The notes: a model not told the origin generated them from the letters alone. A stretch of 64,000 nucleotides of DNA from Metabacillus dongyingensis (GCF_019933155.2 NZ_CP082944.1:1118001-1182000), one strand, 5' to 3'; positions 38,155-47,157 are shown, numbered from the stretch's first letter. Numbers and translations are program-made.

Positions 38155-38296
38155 ATGGTGAAATATGAAATTTTAGAAAAAGATATTATATCTAATTTAC
38201 ATGTTTTTTCGGATAGATTCAATACAAAAATAAAACTTTTCTGAATAGACGGGGAATTTGTTGAGGGGAAATCGAAGCAGATACTTGCAGAACAAC

Positions 38297-38332
38297 GAAA
38301 AAAACACTCAGCAGAGGATAGCCCGAGTGTTT
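38297..38332 (-). terminator. Terminator of the yajQ-family gene
   Basis: AAACACTC/GAGTGTTT stem with a 15-nt loop, T run of seven on the minus strand, eight bases from the stop codon. Confidence 0.8.
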
Positions 38333-38339
38333 GTTCACT

Positions 38340-38831
38340 TTATCTGAAATTAATGAATTGAACATCTATCGGCAGGTCGGCTCCGCGAACGGCTGCGATC
38401 ACCTGCTGAAGGTCGTCCTTATTTTTGCCGGTCACACGGACCTGATCGTCCTGAACCTGGGTTTTTACTTTTAATCCGGAATTTTTAATAATGGCATTAA
38501 TCTTTTTTGCATTATCCTTATCAATACCCTGAATGAGCTTAGCGCGCTGGCGAATCGTTCCGCCCGATGCACCTTCGATTTTTCCGTAATCAATATTTCG
38601 TGTCGCTACATTGCGCTTTATCAATTTAGAAATAAAAACATCCTTTAACTGATCCATTTTAAACTCATCATCTGAAACTAAAACAATCTCTTCTTTTTCA
38701 AGAGAAATGCTGCTTTTGCTCCCTTTAAAATCATAGCGGGTGCCAATTTCCTTCATTGTCATCGTAATTGCATTCGTCACCTCAGGCATATCCACCTTTG
38801 AAACAATATCAAAAGAACTGTCTTTCGCCAT
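38340..38831 (-). CDS. yitK: YajQ-family nucleotide-binding protein
   Basis: A 163-residue cytosolic protein with two ferredoxin-like (RNP-type) folds. It opens [18 protein letters not shown] and contains RYDFKGSK, the family signature, and [18 protein letters not shown]. YajQ homologues bind c-di-GMP or RNA/tRNA; in Bacillus the role is unknown. Start follows GGGAGGA. Position between yitJ and yitL matches B. subtilis yitK. Confidence 0.9.
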   Translation of the reverse strand: MAKDSSFDIVSKVDMPEVTNAITMTMKEIGTRYDFKGSKSSISLEKEEIVLVSDDEFKMDQLKDVFISKLIKRNVATRNIDYGKIEGASGGTIRQRAKLIQGIDKDNAKKINAIIKNSGLKVKTQVQDDQVRVTGKNKDDLQQVIAAVRGADLPIDVQFINFR

Positions 38832-38915
38832 AAGAATCCTCCCAAAAGTTTATATTATCTATAGATTATAGTAGAATGAACAGGGGATAACAACTAACGA
38901 AGTGCGGAATCGCCC

Positions 38916-39015
38916 GTTTAGCTCCGACAGACAGATAAGAATTCCGCCGAAAAGTCCGGGTTTGACTTTTTGGGGGAATTTGTTCTGGCCGAGGAGTTGG
39001 GCGATGGAGCCGGAC
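38916..39015 (-). repeat. Dispersed intergenic repeat, copy A (inverted to copy B)
   Basis: Read on the minus strand this 100-bp stretch starts GTCCGGCTCCATCG and ends GGAGCTAAAC. It aligns along its whole length with 42931-43027 on the plus strand, with a nearly identical core CAAAAAGTCAAACCCG then ACTTTTC and ATTCTTATC. The rest of the 38832-39180 gap holds no gene that I can support. Confidence 0.8.
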
Positions 39016-39180
39016 AATACGAAGTACAAAACGTAAAAGTTGGAGTAGTCTGCAGCAATTAAGCACCCGATTAGCCCAGGAGATTAGCCGTTTAGCTGCG
39101 CATTCATACATAAATGTCCGCTTCAATTTGAAAACTAACAGCAGATGCAACCTGCAAAAGAAAGGAACGAAATACAATTG

Positions 39181-40035
39181 ATGAATCCAGGAACGTTTAT
39201 GACGCTTTCGATAGATGAAAAATTAGATTATGGCTATTATTTAACAGATGGGGAAAGCCGTGTGCTCCTTCATAAAACGGAAATCACGGAACCGATTGAT
39301 GACAAAGAAGAAGTAGAGGTTTATTTAATTGTTGATCATGAAGACCGTCTTGCTGCAACAATGAAGAAACCGAAAATTACCGAGGATCATTACGACTGGG
39401 TTGAAGTTGTAAGCGTAAGAGAAGACATGGGAGCGTTTGTTGATATTGGTTTATCCAAGGATGCCCTAGTAGCAAACGATATCCTTCCAGCGTTTATCGA
39501 GGTTTGGCCTGAAGAGGGGGACATGCTTTATTGTTCTTTGAAGGTAACGAAAAATGGCAGGTTTTTCACGAAGCTTGCAACGGAAGATGTCATGCAGGAG
39601 AATATCGTATCAGCAGAAGGTGCAGCCAACAATCAAACTGTGACAGGCAGAGTTTACAGAATGATTATTGCCGGCTCATATATTATTACAGAAGAAGGCT
39701 ACAAAGGATTTATTCACTCTTCGCAGCGTAAAAGAGAGCCTCGTTTAGGCGAGCTGGTAACAGGACGTGTAATTGAAGTGAAAGACGATGGAACAATCAA
39801 CGTATCTCTGCTTCCCAGAAAGCATGAAGCATTGGATGAGGATGCACAGCAGCTTTATGATTACATGGAATCAAGAGGCGGAGCGATGCCATTTTTCGAT
39901 AAGAGCGACCCAGAGGATATTAAAGAACGCTTTAACATGAGCAAAGGCGCGTTCAAGCGTGCAATCGGATCATTAATGAAAGCTGGGAAAGTTTATCAGG
40001 AAGACGGCTGGACATATTTCAAAAAGGAACAGTAA
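39181..40035 (+). CDS. cvfB: S1-domain RNA-binding protein, CvfB/YitL family
   Basis: A 284-residue protein made of several S1-type OB folds and a C-terminal winged helix (FNMSKGAFKRAIGSLMKAGK), as in the crystal structure of pneumococcal CvfB. The S1 block DMGAFVDIGLSKDALV is typical. Family members bind RNA and affect virulence gene expression in staphylococci. Start is ATG 39181 or TTG 39178, both at long spacing from AAAGGA. Corresponds to B. subtilis yitL. A terminator overlaps its stop codon. Confidence 0.9.
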   Translation: MNPGTFMTLSIDEKLDYGYYLTDGESRVLLHKTEITEPIDDKEEVEVYLIVDHEDRLAATMKKPKITEDHYDWVEVVSVREDMGAFVDIGLSKDALVANDILPAFIEVWPEEGDMLYCSLKVTKNGRFFTKLATEDVMQENIVSAEGAANNQTVTGRVYRMIIAGSYIITEEGYKGFIHSSQRKREPRLGELVTGRVIEVKDDGTINVSLLPRKHEALDEDAQQLYDYMESRGGAMPFFDKSDPEDIKERFNMSKGAFKRAIGSLMKAGKVYQEDGWTYFKKEQ

Positions 40036-40062
40036 GCGAGTTGATCGCTTGCTGTTTTTTTT
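40028..40062 (+). terminator. Terminator of cvfB
   Basis: Twelve-bp stem with one G-U (40028-40039 with 40045-40056) then TTTTTTTT, overlapping the last codons. Confidence 0.92.
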
Positions 40063-40230
40063 GAGCAATTTCAGGTTTTTTGCGGATAAATTCTGAAATT
40101 TAATTAATATCATTATGCGTCTCAGTTATCTCAAAAAAAATTTACTCGCTTTACCCTTCCTGCAATAAAGATTTCCGTAAATCAGTCGATATGACATGAG
40201 GAGATACTTTTAAAGGGGAGAATACATCAA

Positions 40231-41199
40231 ATGAAAAGAAAACATATTGCTGTGCTGCTTTCATTTTGCATCACGATTTTGCTTGCAGGCTGCGGACAAG
40301 CTGCAATGGAAAGCAATGCAGATGAAAAGATAAAGGTTGGGATTATGCTGTCTGACGTCGGACTGGGAGATCAGTCATTTAGTGATTCAGCATTTGGCGG
40401 ACTAATTAAATCCCGTGATGAGCTTGGAATCTTATTTGATTATAGGGAAATTAAAGATACTGGCACCTATGAAAAGGGGTTGACTGAATTAGTTGAAGAA
40501 GGCAATGACCTTGTTATCGGACTGGGTTTTATGGTTCAGGAGGATCTTGAGAAGACGGCGAAAAAATATCCGAAACAGAAATTTATATTAATTGATGCGA
40601 TTTCAGAGCTGGATAACATCACGTCGATTACGTTTAAAGAGGATGAGGGAAGCTTTTTGGCAGGAGTTGTTGCCGCCATGACATCAAAATCGAATACTGT
40701 AGGATTTATTGGAGGAGCGGATGTTCCGCTTATCAATAAGTTTGCAGATGGATTTTCAGAAGGTGCTAAAGCGGTTAAACCGGATATTGCCATTATCACG
40801 GAATATGCCAATGATTTCGGCAACGATAAACTTGGCAGTGAAATAGCGAAAAAAATGATTGGCAATAAGGCTGATGTTTTATATGCTGCTGCTGGCTTTA
40901 CCGGAGTAGGGGCACTAAAAGCAGCACAAGAAAGCCGTATTTACGCAATTGGAGTTGACAGCGATCAGTATTTTTACGCTGAGAAATCAGTGATAACCTC
41001 TATGCTCAAGAATGTAGACGTGGGTATCTACCAGCTGCTTAAGGAGTATGCAAGAGAAAATAAGGTTCCTGAAGGACATATAGAATTAGGTTTAAAAGAC
41101 AATGGTGTTCAGCTGGCGCCAATCCGCGTTATTTCGCTTACGGATGAACAGCGGAAAACTCTTGATGAATGGCAGAAAAAATTAGCAGAAGGCAACTAG
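40231..41199 (+). CDS. BMP-family (Med-like) substrate-binding lipoprotein
   Basis: A 322-residue lipoprotein with lipobox LAGCG (Cys21) and a basic-membrane-protein fold: KVGIMLSDVGLGDQSFSDSAFGG-type start, later FLAGVVAAM and VGFIGGADVP, AAAGFTGVGAL and IGVDSDQYF. BMP proteins bind purine nucleosides in known cases. It is a paralogue of med in this window. No ABC transporter follows; instead a chemoreceptor gene begins 12 bp after the stop, so it may serve as the ligand-binding partner of that receptor. Start has AAAGGGGAG. Confidence 0.85.
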   Translation: MKRKHIAVLLSFCITILLAGCGQAAMESNADEKIKVGIMLSDVGLGDQSFSDSAFGGLIKSRDELGILFDYREIKDTGTYEKGLTELVEEGNDLVIGLGFMVQEDLEKTAKKYPKQKFILIDAISELDNITSITFKEDEGSFLAGVVAAMTSKSNTVGFIGGADVPLINKFADGFSEGAKAVKPDIAIITEYANDFGNDKLGSEIAKKMIGNKADVLYAAAGFTGVGALKAAQESRIYAIGVDSDQYFYAEKSVITSMLKNVDVGIYQLLKEYARENKVPEGHIELGLKDNGVQLAPIRVISLTDEQRKTLDEWQKKLAEGN

Positions 41200-41210
41200 G
41201 GGGATGACTT

Positions 41211-42863
41211 GTGTCACTTAAGAAAAAACTTTTGCTGAATTCACTCAGCATCATTATTATGGCAACTTTGATGATTGGTTTTATTATCGTGAATATGCTT
41301 TCCATTCAATCATCTAATCAAAATGAGGTTCCTGTTCTGCTAAATATTGAAAAGCTGCAGGGAGAGCTTACTGTAACAAAACAAAGTCTGAACAACTTTG
41401 CCTTTTCATTGACAGATGCTCAAAAAGAAGAGACTCTTCAATCACTTCAGAGAAATGAAAAACTGATTGAAGAAATAAATCAAACCGCGAAGGATAAAAA
41501 TACAAAACAAGCATTTCAAAAGGCTTCAATTAAATTTAAAGCTTTTAAAGAAGAAACAGGCCAGGCTCTGAATCAAAAAAATCAAGCAGAAGCCAAGCGC
41601 CAGTCTGTTCGTGTTGATGGGATTTCCAATGATGTGCACTTGATGAATTTTTATTCGAATGAACGATATGAGATGCTTCAGGAGAACTTGAAAAAACAAA
41701 TCGAATTCGTTATATTATCGGCAATAATCGGTACAGCTCTTTTAATTTTATTATCTTCTTATATTGTGATTCGAATGACAAATGCCATTACAAAGCCTCT
41801 CAAAGGGCTTTCCCATCAGGCAAGTGAAATTGCAAATGGAAATTTGGCAGTGGCTGCTATTTCCTATAAGGGAAAAGATGAAATAGCAGCACTGAATGAT
41901 TCTTTCACTTCAATGACACATCAGCTTAAAGGACTTCTATTCTCAATCGACAGCGTGAGTAAAGAAGTAGAAGGTTTTGCAAAAGATCTCGAGGGAGAGA
42001 ACAGAGCATTAACTGAAATCAGTAATCAGGTAGCTGTTTCTACAGATGAATTATCTGCAGGATCACAATCGATCTCCTCCGATCTTCAAGATGCGGTTAC
42101 TTTGATTGAGAGAATGGATTTTGATTTCAGCGTAAATGTAACCCGGTCTGAGCAATCCGTTCAATATGGAAAAGAAACGGTGAATGCCATCACATCAGGA
42201 CAGAGCGCGATTAAAGCACAGCGGCTGCTTATTCAGGAGAATATGAATACGACCCGGCAAATTGAAGAATCAACAAGAACATTTATTGGGTATATGACGA
42301 AAATAGAAGATATGGCTAAGGTTGTTTCAAATATTGCGGATCAGACGAATCTGCTCGCTTTAAATGCCGCCATTGAGGCTGCGCGTGCCGGTGAGGCAGG
42401 CAAAGGTTTTGCTGTTGTTGCTGCTGAAGTGAGAAAGCTTGCAGAAGAATCCACCGGTGCAACATCTCAAATATTTGAAATGGTAAGTTTAATTCAGTCA
42501 GGAATATCCAGTATTTCAGAATCTGTTGTGAATGGGGTATCGATTGCTCAAAAACAGCAGAACGGAATGGATCATACAACAAGTGCTTTTGAAGCTATCG
42601 ATCATAAAGTAAAAGGAATTACATCCGAATTGAATGATTTAAAATCAGGTATATTGAATTCCAAGAAACTTGGAGAACAAGTGCTGCAAAATGTAGAAAG
42701 CATCAGTGCCGTTGTAGAAGAGACAGCAGCAGGAAGCGAGCAAATTTCTGCTTCGACAACTGAACAGCTCCTCGCATTCGAAAAAATGGTGGAAAAAGTG
42801 ATTGAACTCAGACAGCTGACAGATGATTTAAATCAGACGCTTTCGAAGTTTAAGCTTCAATAA
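41211..42863 (+). CDS. Methyl-accepting chemotaxis protein
   Basis: A 550-residue chemoreceptor. Membrane helix 1 at about 8-30, an extracellular four-helix-bundle-like domain to 163, helix 2 at about 164-188, HAMP domain to about 240, then the coiled-coil signalling domain with hairpin tip [20 protein letters not shown]. The sensor domain has no PAS or Cache motif. GTG start at 41211 follows AGGGGGATG. Co-transcription with the BMP lipoprotein suggests indirect sensing through a tethered binding protein. Confidence 0.9.
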   Translation: MSLKKKLLLNSLSIIIMATLMIGFIIVNMLSIQSSNQNEVPVLLNIEKLQGELTVTKQSLNNFAFSLTDAQKEETLQSLQRNEKLIEEINQTAKDKNTKQAFQKASIKFKAFKEETGQALNQKNQAEAKRQSVRVDGISNDVHLMNFYSNERYEMLQENLKKQIEFVILSAIIGTALLILLSSYIVIRMTNAITKPLKGLSHQASEIANGNLAVAAISYKGKDEIAALNDSFTSMTHQLKGLLFSIDSVSKEVEGFAKDLEGENRALTEISNQVAVSTDELSAGSQSISSDLQDAVTLIERMDFDFSVNVTRSEQSVQYGKETVNAITSGQSAIKAQRLLIQENMNTTRQIEESTRTFIGYMTKIEDMAKVVSNIADQTNLLALNAAIEAARAGEAGKGFAVVAAEVRKLAEESTGATSQIFEMVSLIQSGISSISESVVNGVSIAQKQQNGMDHTTSAFEAIDHKVKGITSELNDLKSGILNSKKLGEQVLQNVESISAVVEETAAGSEQISASTTEQLLAFEKMVEKVIELRQLTDDLNQTLSKFKLQ

Positions 42864-42866
42864 AAC

Positions 42867-42898
42867 AAAAACAGCAGCGGAAAATCGCTGCTGTTTTT
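42867..42898 (+). terminator. Terminator after the chemoreceptor gene
   Basis: Thirteen-bp perfect stem around GAAAAT with T run inside and after the right arm. Confidence 0.92.
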
Positions 42899-42930
42899 AT
42901 ATAAGAAATTAAGAAATTTTGCGCATTTAT

Positions 42931-43027
42931 GTCTAGCTTCAGGCCTAATTCCCAGGTCAGAAAGGATCCGCCGCAAAAAAGTCAAACCCGAACTTTTCCA
43001 GCAGATTCTTATCCTTTCAGAGCAAAC
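42931..43027 (+). repeat. Dispersed intergenic repeat, copy B
   Basis: Starts GTCTAGCTTCAGGCC and ends AGAGCAAAC; aligns with copy A in inverted orientation 3.9 kb away. The GTCTAGCT start resembles intergenic repeats I have seen in other Bacillaceae. A possible degraded third copy near 45695-45765 shares only GGATCTGCC and CTTATC. Confidence 0.75.
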
Positions 43028-43046
43028 CAGGCCGCTTTTGCTTCTC

Positions 43047-43178
43047 TTATAAACGGTCGGTCTTTTTAGAATATTGTCTTTCGCCTTTTTGGCGGTTTTT
43101 CTCGCGCATCATGTTTCTTTCATGTTCTTTGGCATTATTGTCTTTTGCTTTTTTGTCGTTATCGCTTGTATGCGGCAT
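43047..43178 (-). CDS. Small basic/charged protein, DUF3941-like
   Basis: A 43-residue very hydrophilic protein beginning MPHTSDNDKKAKDNNAKEH and ending RQYSKKTDRL. I recall this sequence pattern as DUF3941, found as single copies in Bacilli. GGGAG lies eight bases before the ATG at 43178; a second ATG at 43181 is one codon upstream. Function unknown; charge and lack of structure suggest nucleic-acid or spore-related roles, which is inference. Confidence 0.75.
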   Translation of the reverse strand: MPHTSDNDKKAKDNNAKEHERNMMREKNRQKGERQYSKKTDRL

Positions 43179-43232
43179 CATAAAAACTCCCTTACTGAAA
43201 AGATACGTTTATGTTGCCCTGTAAGTATAATA

Positions 43233-44093
43233 TTATGAGATCGGTTTGTTTGAAAAGAAAATGGCAATCGTGCCAGGTCCGGAATGCGCTCCAACTGAAC
43301 AGCCGACTGTGTTTATATATACTTCTTTCGGATGAAATTCAGTTTCAATCATTGCTTTTATTTCCTTGGCGGAGACCTCATCATCCCCGTGACTGATGGC
43401 GATGGTCTGACTTTCAAGATTTACGCCCCGCTCTTTCATCAGCTCGATGACCCTTCGGAAAACTTTTTTCCGGCCTCTTAGTTTTTCAAGCGGAATCAGC
43501 TTGCCGCCTTCAACATGCAGAAGCGGTTTGATGTTGAGAAGACCGCCTACAAAGGCAGATGCTTTGCTGATTCTGCCGCCTCTTGCTAAATATTCTAAGT
43601 TGTCGACGGTGAAGATGTGCTCTGTATGTTCACAAAAGTCTTTTACAGAAGCTTCAATTTCTTGCAGAGTGTTTCCTTTACTGGCCAGGTCAACTGCATA
43701 TTTAACTGAAAGTCCAAGGCCAAGGGAAGCACATTTGGAATCCACAATGGAAAGCTCAAAATCAGGATATTCTTCTTTGACTTCGTTTCCAATCATGACA
43801 GCAGTCTGATAGGTTCCGGAAAGCTCCGATGAAAAAGCAACATACAATACCGGCACTTTTTTCTTAGCAAATTCAGTGAATGTCTCTTTTACATCAAGAG
43901 GAGAGATTTGAGTCGTTTTAGCTATTTTCCCTTCACGCATCGCGTCGTATACTTCTTTAGGGGAAATCGTGACTAAATCGCGATAGTCATTTTCCTCAAT
44001 ATGTACACCAAGAGGGAGAAGTGTTACGCCGTGTTTCTCATAAAATTCAAGCGGCAGATCGCATGCGCTGTCTGCGACGATATGGACCGTCAT
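43233..44093 (-). CDS. yitS: DegV-family fatty-acid-binding protein
   Basis: A 286-residue two-domain protein. Signature MTVHIVADSACDLP at the N-terminus, AFSSELSGTYQTA in the EDD/DegV fold and NLEYLARGGRISKA before the C-terminal domain. Homologues (FakB) bind a fatty acid and present it to the kinase FakA for use in phospholipid synthesis. B. subtilis YitS lies at the same position before yitT. Start follows TGAGGTG. Confidence 0.92.
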   Translation of the reverse strand: MTVHIVADSACDLPLEFYEKHGVTLLPLGVHIEENDYRDLVTISPKEVYDAMREGKIAKTTQISPLDVKETFTEFAKKKVPVLYVAFSSELSGTYQTAVMIGNEVKEEYPDFELSIVDSKCASLGLGLSVKYAVDLASKGNTLQEIEASVKDFCEHTEHIFTVDNLEYLARGGRISKASAFVGGLLNIKPLLHVEGGKLIPLEKLRGRKKVFRRVIELMKERGVNLESQTIAISHGDDEVSAKEIKAMIETEFHPKEVYINTVGCSVGAHSGPGTIAIFFSNKPIS

Positions 44094-44290
44094 TTTGACA
44101 CCTCATTTCATCTGGTTTTACCCGCAAAACGGGATAATAGCCTCATATATAGTTCTAAATTAGCACTTAGCCAAAAAGAAGTAAAGAATGTTACGCTGTC
44201 CTAAAACACAATATTTGTATTGATCTGCAAGAAATTGGGGTAAATCAGAAATACTATCATTATCTTATAGCCCGGGAGGATTTTCTGCAA

Positions 44291-45133
44291 ATGGTTTATG
44301 ATGAAGTAAAAAAAACGGTTGTCGTTATTTTTGGAGCGCTGCTGAATGCTGTCGGCCTGAATTTATTCATGATTCCTGCTGATGTTTATGCGAGCGGATT
44401 TACCGGCATCGCCCAGCTTTTATCAAGTGTAATTAAAGAATACACCCCCCTTTACATATCGACAGGGGTGCTTCTGCTCCTTCTTAACATTCCAGTAGCC
44501 ATTCTCGGATGGAGAAAAGTTGGGAAATCGTTCACGCTGTACAGTTTACTTAGTGTAGCAGCCACCACAGTATTCTTATCAATCGTCCCTTTATATCCTT
44601 TGTCGGAGGATATTTTGCTTAACGCTGTATTTGGAGGCGTCATTGTTGCGATTGGCGTAGGCATTACGCTTAAATATGGTGCTTCAACAGGCGGACTCGA
44701 TATTGTAGCTATGATCCTTTCGAGAATGAAGGATAAACCTGTCGGCACTTATTTCTTTATCTTAAACGGAATTATCATTTTTACAGCGGGATTGCTATAT
44801 GGATGGGAAAAAGCGCTTTACACTCTTGTTACGCTTTATGCTTCAACACGTGTTATTGATACAATTCATACACGACATGAAAAATTGACAGCCATGATCA
44901 TTACAAAAAAAGCTGATGATCTAAAAAAGGCCATTCATGCTAAAATGGTAAGAGGGATTACAATGGTTCCTGCTAAAGGTGCTTTTACAAACGAGCAAAA
45001 GGACCTGCTGATGATTGTGATCACACGCTATGAGCTTTATGATTTAGAAAAAATCATTAAGGAAGTTGATCCAAAGGCATTTACAAATATCATTCAAACA
45101 ACAGGAATCTTTGGTTTCTTCCGCAAAGAATAG
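44291..45133 (+). CDS. yitT: YitT-family membrane protein
   Basis: A 280-residue protein with five or six N-terminal helices (YitT_membrane domain; FMIPADVYASGFTGIAQLLS and GASTGGLDIVA) and a soluble DUF2179 domain from about residue 210 (RGITMVPAKGAFTNEQKDLL). Same length as B. subtilis YitT. Function unknown, though homologues are widespread in Firmicutes. Start follows GGGAGGA. Confidence 0.92.
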   Translation: MVYDEVKKTVVVIFGALLNAVGLNLFMIPADVYASGFTGIAQLLSSVIKEYTPLYISTGVLLLLLNIPVAILGWRKVGKSFTLYSLLSVAATTVFLSIVPLYPLSEDILLNAVFGGVIVAIGVGITLKYGASTGGLDIVAMILSRMKDKPVGTYFFILNGIIIFTAGLLYGWEKALYTLVTLYASTRVIDTIHTRHEKLTAMIITKKADDLKKAIHAKMVRGITMVPAKGAFTNEQKDLLMIVITRYELYDLEKIIKEVDPKAFTNIIQTTGIFGFFRKE

Positions 45134-45147
45134 GAGACGTGCACGAT

Positions 45148-45624
45148 ATGAAAAAGCTTGTATTCATTATGCTGGGCTTATTATTTCTTGTCGGCTGCGG
45201 TCAAACTGCTGAAAATAAGGATGAAGCGGAAGAGGTGTCCGGTGACGTGGAAACGAAAGAAGTTCAATTAGCTGTTGAGACGAAGGAAAGCCCTGAAAGT
45301 GTGCAAATCAATATCACTCTAAAAAACAATACAGATGAAGAAAAGAATTTCGAGTTCTCATCAGGACAGAAATATGAAATTATCATTACAGATCCAAACG
45401 GAGCAGAAGTGTACAAATATTCAAAGGGAAGAATGTTCACTCAAGCACTGCAGTATCTAAAGCTGCCTTCAGGAGAGAGTCAAACCTGGCAGGAAACATG
45501 GGACAAGAAAAGTGCAGGGAATAAAATTGAAGCCGGTGAATACACAGTAAAGGTTTTATTAACCGGAAAAGCAGAAGGTGTAAAAGCCTTAGAAGCAAAA
45601 GCTAAATTCACGGTAACTGAATAA
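45148..45624 (+). CDS. Lipoprotein with BsuPI-like proteinase-inhibitor domain
   Basis: A 158-residue protein with a lipoprotein signal (FLVGCG, Cys about 16), an acidic linker and a beta-sandwich of the BsuPI type (FEFSSGQKYEIIITDPNGAEV, KYSKGRMFTQAL). B. subtilis encodes the intracellular proteinase inhibitor ipi at the same place after yitT; this version is exported and lipid-anchored. ATG at 45148 is better placed from AGGAG than the GTG at 45139. Fifteen bases after yitT, so probably cotranscribed. Confidence 0.82.
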   Translation: MKKLVFIMLGLLFLVGCGQTAENKDEAEEVSGDVETKEVQLAVETKESPESVQINITLKNNTDEEKNFEFSSGQKYEIIITDPNGAEVYKYSKGRMFTQALQYLKLPSGESQTWQETWDKKSAGNKIEAGEYTVKVLLTGKAEGVKALEAKAKFTVTE

Positions 45625-45629
45625 AGAGA

Positions 45630-45660
45630 AAAGCTGCGGAAAATTCCGCAGCTTTTTTAT
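45630..45660 (+). terminator. Terminator after the BsuPI-like lipoprotein gene
   Basis: AAAGCTGCGGAA/TTCCGCAGCTTT, nearly perfect palindrome, then TTTTTT. Confidence 0.9.
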
Positions 45661-45730
45661 TACTATGGGCTAATCATGATGCCCTGCTTCATTGCTGACA
45701 TCTCGGTGCGAACGGATCTGCCAGTAAAGA

Positions 45731-45771
45731 AAAACGGCTATTTCTGCTTATCTGCTAACCGGCCGTTTTAG
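45731..45771 (-). terminator. Possible terminator of the DUF3813 operon
   Basis: On the minus strand AAAACGGC pairs with GCCGTTTT across a 24-nt loop and is followed by a T-rich stretch. Confidence 0.5.
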
Positions 45772-45780
45772 CCCTTTTTA

Positions 45781-46083
45781 CTACATATTCTTCAATTCGT
45801 CTTGAAGTTCGCTTAGCTGTTTTTGTTCCGCAGGAGAAGCGTTTGCAAAGGCGGACATGAGTGCACCTTCTGCTTTTGCTTTTGCGTCTGCATCTACGCC
45901 CTGGTGGCTGTTCTGTGCGCCATTTTGGCTTTGGTGCTGACTTGAATACTGATTTTGCTGACTGTCATCATGCTGGCTGAATTGGTTCTGCTGATGATTA
46001 TGATCGTCATTCATCTTGCCGCTTAAAACCTCGCCAGCCTTTTCTACCGCTTTTCTTGCTGCCTGAAATAGTTGATTGCCCAT
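45781..46083 (-). CDS. DUF3813-like small protein
   Basis: A 100-residue soluble protein with an amphipathic N-terminus (MGNQLFQAARKAVEKAGEVL), a Gln/His/Asn/Ser-rich middle (about 27-62) and a C-terminal helix pair (AEGALMSAFANASPAEQKQL). The ends resemble the DUF3813 family found next to yitU in Bacillus; the glutamine-histidine stretch looks like a lineage-specific insertion. Start follows GGAGG in the tail of the preceding small gene, with one base between stop and start. Confidence 0.65.
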   Translation of the reverse strand: MGNQLFQAARKAVEKAGEVLSGKMNDDHNHQQNQFSQHDDSQQNQYSSQHQSQNGAQNSHQGVDADAKAKAEGALMSAFANASPAEQKQLSELQDELKNM

Positions 46084-46084
46084 A

Positions 46085-46234
46085 TTAAAAGCCTCCTAAA
46101 GAGGATTTTTCTGCCATTTGAGCTTTGCGCTCTTCTGACTCAGCCATTGTTGTGTGATAAGGGAAACGTTCATCATGTTTCGTAACGGAATCTTTACCTT
46201 GCTGTACAAAGCGTTTAGATTTATTGCTGCTCAT
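46085..46234 (-). CDS. Small hydrophilic protein, 49 residues, unknown
   Basis: Encodes MSSNKSKRFVQQGKDSVTKH, continuing DERFPYHTTMAESEERKAQM and ending LGGF. The ATG at 46234 follows TTAGGGGGA. The stop is one base before the next start, so it forms an operon with the DUF3813-like gene. No membrane segment. I do not recognise a named family. An overlapping plus-strand frame is a shadow. Confidence 0.7.
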   Translation of the reverse strand: MSSNKSKRFVQQGKDSVTKHDERFPYHTTMAESEERKAQMAEKSSLGGF

Positions 46235-46330
46235 GCGAAATTCCCCCTAAAAGAATATTTGCTGACGCTGCTGATGCGTCTTCTTTATTTTGTCTCATTG
46301 GGGTTTGTTCTATGGATGGTAATCTTCACT

Positions 46331-46366
46331 AAAAAAGGACGCCCTTATAGCGACAAGGTGTCCTTT
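46331..46366 (-). terminator. Terminator of yitU
   Basis: AAAGGAC with GTCCTTT plus inner CCTT/AAGG pairs, and TTTTTT on the minus strand; overlaps the last codons of yitU. Confidence 0.85.
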
Positions 46367-47157
46367 AAGTAAATGGCAATGCCATCCTCTTCATTTGTTT
46401 TCGTTTCTCTGTTCGCAACCTTCTTGAGTTCAGGAATGGCATTACCCATTGCAACACCCTGACCAGCATATTTCAGCATTTCAAGATCATTGTCTTCATC
46501 GCCGAATGCAATGATTCTTTCTGCGGGAATGTTGTACGAATCAGCAATTTTTTTTAATCCCACGGCTTTATTCATTCCGTGCTTGATGATCTCAATAACG
46601 TGCCACGGGGCAGCCCAGCGTCTGTGATCGACAAGCTCAGCATGAACATCTGATAAGTAGTTGCGGATATTGTCCACTTCTTCCTCAGAAGCATGGATTA
46701 GAATACTTGTTACATCATCTCCAAGATTTTTACGCAGGTCTCCAACTGTGATGTCTGAAGTATTCATTGTGAAAATATCCAGAAGTTTTTCGTCGTGATA
46801 ATGGAAATACACATGATCCATTACTTCAGCAAGTATATTATTGACGTTGTGCTTTTCGCACACTTCAACGATTTGCTTTACAACATCTAAGGAAAGAGTT
46901 GTGTGAAACGCTCCCCACTTATCATCTTTTGGATGATGGACGAATGCTCCGTTAAAGTTGACGATTGGCGTATCGAGTCCAAGCTCCTCGTAATACATTG
47001 AACTGGCACGATACGGCCGTCCTGTTGAAATGCAGACAATATGTCCTGCTTCTTTTGCTTTTTTAATGATTTCTTTTGAATAAGCAGAAATCGTTTTATC
47101 ATCTTTTAATAAAGTACCATCTAAATCAAGGGCGATTAAATAAGGTTTTGTTGTCAT
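46345..47157 (-). CDS. yitU: HAD-superfamily Cof-type sugar/nucleotide phosphatase
   Basis: A 270-residue HAD phosphatase. Motif I ALDLDGTLLKDD with the nucleophile Asp, motif II ISTGRPY, a C2B cap in the middle, motif III Lys region and motif IV IAFGDEDNDLEML. B. subtilis YitU has the same length and acts on flavin precursor phosphate (ARPP phosphatase activity is reported for YitU). Start follows AAGGAG. Convergent with the small-protein operon and divergent from yitV. Confidence 0.9.
   Translation of the reverse strand: MTTKPYLIALDLDGTLLKDDKTISAYSKEIIKKAKEAGHIVCISTGRPYRASSMYYEELGLDTPIVNFNGAFVHHPKDDKWGAFHTTLSLDVVKQIVEVCEKHNVNNILAEVMDHVYFHYHDEKLLDIFTMNTSDITVGDLRKNLGDDVTSILIHASEEEVDNIRNYLSDVHAELVDHRRWAAPWHVIEIIKHGMNKAVGLKKIADSYNIPAERIIAFGDEDNDLEMLKYAGQGVAMGNAIPELKKVANRETKTNEEDGIAIYLKDTLSL

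Noticed and set aside
45695..45765. Third copy of the dispersed 100-bp repeat
   Set aside because: Shares only short words (GGATCTGCC, CTTATC) with copies A and B; alignment too weak to call.
46154..46372. 72-codon plus-strand hydrophobic frame
   Set aside because: Overlaps the well-supported 49-residue minus-strand gene and the yitU terminator, without a ribosome site.
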